From Spirogloea muscicola (lineage: Eukaryota; Streptophyta; Zygnematophyceae; Spirogloeales; Spirogloeaceae): a stretch of 10,138 bases of DNA. The position numbers were made by a program, and so were the translations under genes. The stretch spans positions 247,442 through 257,579 of the forward strand of contig WELB01000179.1 in NCBI GenBank assembly GCA_009602725.1, in the 5' to 3' direction. The notes under the pieces were generated by a model, which saw nothing but the letters and a program-made list of their open reading frames with translations, searched no databases and was not told where the DNA came from. This document shows, piece after piece, positions 8,046 to 10,138 of the stretch (its first letter is position 1; every line of letters begins with the position of its first letter).

Positions 8046-8231
8046 GCTTGCCTGCTCCCGAGCAGGCCGTTCAGCTTCAAGGGCAAGGCCCAACTCAGCA
8101 CGTTGGGTCGAGTCCTGGCTGACTTCTACGAGCCTTTTGGGCGTTTGCTAGGCATCTGCAGGCAGGCCGCGCCTGACGTGCCGCCTCTGAATTTTGCATG
8201 GCGACTGCTTCCCTGCTGCAATTCTCTCTGA
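8046..8231 (+). other. Open frame of 61 codons, unrecognised
   Basis: The frame is open from after TGA at 8043-8045 to TGA at 8229-8231, without ATG. It contains the plausible-looking string STLGRVLADFYEPFGRLLG. It may be a relic exon, since there is no start and no neighbouring splice evidence. I do not recognise a family. Confidence 0.2.
8050..8067. other. Perfect 8-bp stem hairpin
   Basis: GCCTGCTC-CC-GAGCAGGC forms an 8-base stem with a 2-base loop, 34 bases downstream of the MITE. There is no U-run after it and no reason to call a terminator. Confidence 0.6.
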
Positions 8232-8310
8232 CTTGCGGTTGCTGAGTCGAAGTACTGAGTTGTGCTCTGTTGCGGCCACTCGTTTTTGCCTATGGGTCAG
8301 CCTTCTCTTG
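8190..8310 (+). repeat. Presequence-like module, copy 5 (3' part)
   Basis: TCTCTCTGACTTGCGG at 8224 closely matches the end of copy 6 (TCTCTCTGACCTGAGG). In the right frame it reads ILSDLRLLSRSTE, so the RGY is altered. About 60 bases on, TGCCTATGGGTCAGCC resembles TGCCTTTGGGCTGGCC of the copy near 9815. Confidence 0.45.
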
Positions 8311-8578
8311 TCGAGGCTTCCTTGGAGTTTTCTTGCAGTCACTTGTCCATCTCAGACTATGTCATTCACTTCATCTCGCCATCTCCCATCTTTTTATAAT
8401 TTAAGCTACCTGTCGGAACATTGCTTTGTTCTCTTGTTATATTGTCGCATGGTAATGAGTGAATGGGCGCTTGTGGGAGGATTACTCACCTCCTAGTCGT
8501 TGAACGTTCTCTTTTCGTGTTGTCAATGATAATAATGTTGAAATGGGCTTCGCTGCAAGTTGTCTCATCGTGTTAATC

Positions 8579-8602
8579 GCGTTATCGCGTTATCGCGTTA
8601 TC
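8579..8602. repeat. 8-bp tandem repeat GCGTTATC x3
   Basis: Three exact units of GCGTTATC are followed by GCGATAA, so the array ends in the palindrome TTATCGCGATAA. The preceding AATC is a partial unit. Confidence 0.92.
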
Positions 8603-8609
8603 GCGATAA

Positions 8610-9099
8610 AGATTAAGAGAGATTCTTGACAATTCCGCCATTTTAGATTTTCCTCGACATTTTATGTTCATCGAGGTGCCAAACGACTCCGTCGAGAAGA
8701 GCTCTTGGGATTGATCGGGCTGGCTATTCTCAGCTACCGCCCTCAGGGTACAAGCACTTTACCTCCCACCTATGGGAGCCTCCACACGAGTCGCTTTCGG
8801 TAGCTTTCTCCCGCGGCAGCTCCATGCTTAAATTTGCCACAGTTCCAGTTTGCGCCTTCTTTCGCCCGCCTTGTGAGGTGGCTGAAATCTCCTAGCATCA
8901 AGCCGTCATTCCCACTGGCAATGACTTTCTGACCATCCGACGTCCTTGCGCTTGCTGTGTTGTAGGACAAAAGCCCAGCAGAGGGCACCGCCGTGCATTG
9001 CAGAGCTGGTGGTGGCGGCGATCAATGTTTGCTCGAGTTCTCGAGAGTGACAGAGTGAAAGACAGCTGGAGGGGGCAGCGACACTGATGCTGGCGGCTG
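8610..9099. other. Intergenic stretch, no supported gene
   Basis: A minus-strand frame at 8770-8988 contains SDGQKVIASGNDG and reads somewhat protein-like, but there is no diagnostic motif or family length and I do not call it. On the minus strand, around 9030-9060, the string LSLSRTRA may be a very diverged relative of the SDLxLLTRGY module. Confidence 0.3.
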
Positions 9100-9180
9100 G
9101 CCCTCTCAGGAAGAAAGTGCTCGCCCATTGAGGATAGGGGCTGGAAAAGCCAGCCCAAAAAAGAATGAACATAGCACCAG
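9100..9180 (-). repeat. Hairpin-bearing repeat, copy a (inverted)
   Basis: It contains GCTCGCCCATTGAGGATAGG followed by GGGGCTGGAAAAGCCAGCCC (9137-9156) and an A-rich tail. It is the inverse of 9605-9690 and direct to 9870-9950. The second half is a self-complementary hairpin. Confidence 0.85.
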
Positions 9181-9205
9181 AAGGGGGCCAGGGGAATGGG
9201 GCGAG

Positions 9206-9224
9206 GGCCGGGAGAAGCCAGCCC
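9206..9224 (-). repeat. Hairpin motif, degenerate
   Basis: GGGCCGGGAGAAGCCAGCCC is a further copy of the motif on the minus strand, followed by AAAACC as in the other copies. Confidence 0.55.
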
Positions 9225-9449
9225 AAAACCTTCCGAAGGGGCCGGAAGGCGCTAAGAGCGCTCAGAGAAGAAAGCCTCCCCCAGTAGAAGGGCGATGACT
9301 GTGGTTGGCCCGCCCAGGAAAAGAATGGGCAAAATTCGAAAGGGCCAGAGAAAGCGCTACAGCCCAAGGCCACTCAAGTGGCCACTGGTGCTCAATATCA
9401 ATATCCCCGTCTCAGTTGCATTTCACTCGTTTGGCTGGCCACCTCTCAA

Positions 9450-9548
9450 CTCGGCAGCACCCTCGCTGCTGCCTCTGGCTCTGGCCTGGGGACCCGCTTC
9501 CAGGAACCCAGTCTCTCTGACCTGAGGCTGCTCAGCAGGGGTTACTGA
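9450..9548 (+). repeat. Presequence-like module, copy 6
   Basis: One frame reads LGSTLAAASGSGLG, then FQEPSLSDLRLLSRGY and TGA (Tyr at 9543-9545). It resembles copy 2 (ALAAASGLRSG ... LLLTRGY). The frame has no ATG close upstream. Confidence 0.5.
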
Positions 9549-9604
9549 GTGTTTCGTAGCTGCTTACTGTCGTCTTGTGCTTGTTCTTCTTAGTGCGTCC
9601 CCTG

Positions 9605-9690
9605 GCCGCTTGTCGTCTTTTGTCCATTCTCTTTTGGGCTGGCATTTTCCAGCCCCGATCCTCAATGGGCGAGCCCTTCTTCTCAATCTG
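9605..9690 (+). repeat. Hairpin-bearing repeat, copy b
   Basis: GGGCTGGCATTTTCCAGCCCC at 9636-9656 is followed by GATCCTCAATGGGCGAGCCC. This is the reverse complement of copies a and c with a few changes, so a and b form an inverted pair about 450 bases apart. Confidence 0.85.
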
Positions 9691-9752
9691 AATCTGGGAG
9701 CTCTGTTCTTTCTAGCTATTCAGACCTGCATCTCTTGACGAGAGGCTACTGA
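9636..9752 (+). repeat. Presequence-like module, copy 7
   Basis: In the frame that crosses hairpin copy b the sequence reads GLAFSSPDPQWASPSS, then VLSSYSDLHLLTRGY and TGA (Tyr at 9747-9749). It lies 204 bases after the same point in copy 6, so copies 6 and 7 are a local tandem pair. Confidence 0.5.
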
Positions 9753-9820
9753 CAGTCAGTTTCGTTGCTGACGTCTTTGTCCTTGGCACTCCGGCTTCTT
9801 CAGACCTTGTCCATGCCTTT

Positions 9821-9839
9821 GGGCTGGCCTCTCCCAGCC
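9821..9839 (+). repeat. Hairpin motif GGGCTGGCCTCTCCCAGCC
   Basis: It is the same motif as at 543-560, 1306-1323 and 7506-7524, here preceded by TGCCTTT. It lies about 70 bases after the RGY end of copy 7, similar to the spacing in the 421-587 repeat. Confidence 0.8.
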
Positions 9840-9869
9840 ACCAGTCAACCTGGCCGCGCTTGCTCGTCC

Positions 9870-9950
9870 AGAAGAAGAAAGAGCTCGCCCATTGAGGATA
9901 GGGGCTGGAACAGCCAGCCCAAAGAAGAGTGAGCAGAGTACAAGAAGCCC
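9870..9950 (-). repeat. Hairpin-bearing repeat, copy c (inverted)
   Basis: GAGCTCGCCCATTGAGGATA runs into GGGGCTGGAACAGCCAGCCC (9901-9920) and an A-rich AAAGAAGAGTGAG tail. It is the closest relative of copy a. Confidence 0.85.
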
Positions 9951-9959
9951 AAGAAGAAG

Positions 9960-10138
9960 GGGGGGCCAGGCGAAGCACTAGAGCTCCCCGGCGGCCGCAG
10001 CGGCAGGCTGGGGGCACAGCGCAGGCGGGGGGGGCATGCCGCGCGAGCAGGGTGCAAGGGGGCGGGGGGCCCAGCAGGCAGGAGCAGCACGTCGGCGGCG
10101 CGCGGGTGGCTCGCCCGGGCCGGGCCCGCGGGGCGGCG
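9960..10138. other. Sharply GC-rich window end
   Basis: Composition jumps to a level seen elsewhere only in GRAS exon 1, with GGCGGCCGC, GGGGGGGG and CCCGGGCCGGGCCCG. It could be the 5' end of another gene or a GC-rich spacer. Frames on both strands are open by composition alone and none can be called. Confidence 0.35.

Noticed and set aside
8050-8067. Transcription terminator
   Set aside because: The hairpin has no T-run and intrinsic terminators are not expected in this type of nuclear DNA.
8090-8125. Possible tRNA or tRNA-derived SINE (GGGTCGAGTCC resembles a B box)
   Set aside because: No A box, no acceptor or anticodon stem could be found upstream.

Overview
The window is eukaryotic nuclear DNA, most likely from a streptophyte (a land plant or a close algal relative). 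The central gene has spliceosomal introns with GT..AG borders and encodes a GRAS-domain transcription regulator. GRAS genes are known from land plants, zygnematophyte algae and some bacteria. The rest of the window is intergenic DNA rich in short, degenerate, foldback-type repeats. A GC-rich zygnematophyte alga fits best, but that is inference; the species cannot be read from the sequence.

Layout. 1-1350: a loose array of diverged copies of a short coding-like module that reads like a mitochondrial presequence, plus a ~170-bp direct repeat (421-587 and 1179-1352). 1353-3300: no gene I can support. 3300-3424: probable promoter or leader, with a G-box at 3105-3110 further up. 3425-6606: one GRAS gene reconstructed as six exons and five introns (706 residues), with every canonical GRAS block present in order. 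Its first exon is far richer in GC than the other five. The single ambiguous base of the window (N at 3425) lies exactly on the first base of the probable start codon. 6607-7330: 3' flank. 7331-7530: a foldback element. 7769-7816: an 18-bp tandem repeat. 7875-8015: an intact MITE with 30-bp terminal inverted repeats and a TTA target duplication (PIF/Harbinger style). 8579-8602: an 8-bp tandem repeat. 9100-9950: a cluster of direct and inverted copies of a hairpin-bearing repeat, interleaved with more presequence-like modules. 9960-10138: a sharply GC-rich end that may be the edge of another gene or CpG-rich region.

Only one gene is convincingly present, so no pathway can be built from neighbours. 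The most unusual signals are (1) the repeat family whose copies all end in the same protein-level motif (S-D-L-x-L-L-T/S-R-G-Y) and often sit near a GGGCTGGC...CAGCC hairpin, and (2) the multi-intron GRAS gene with a composition break after exon 1 and a lost start codon in the assembly.
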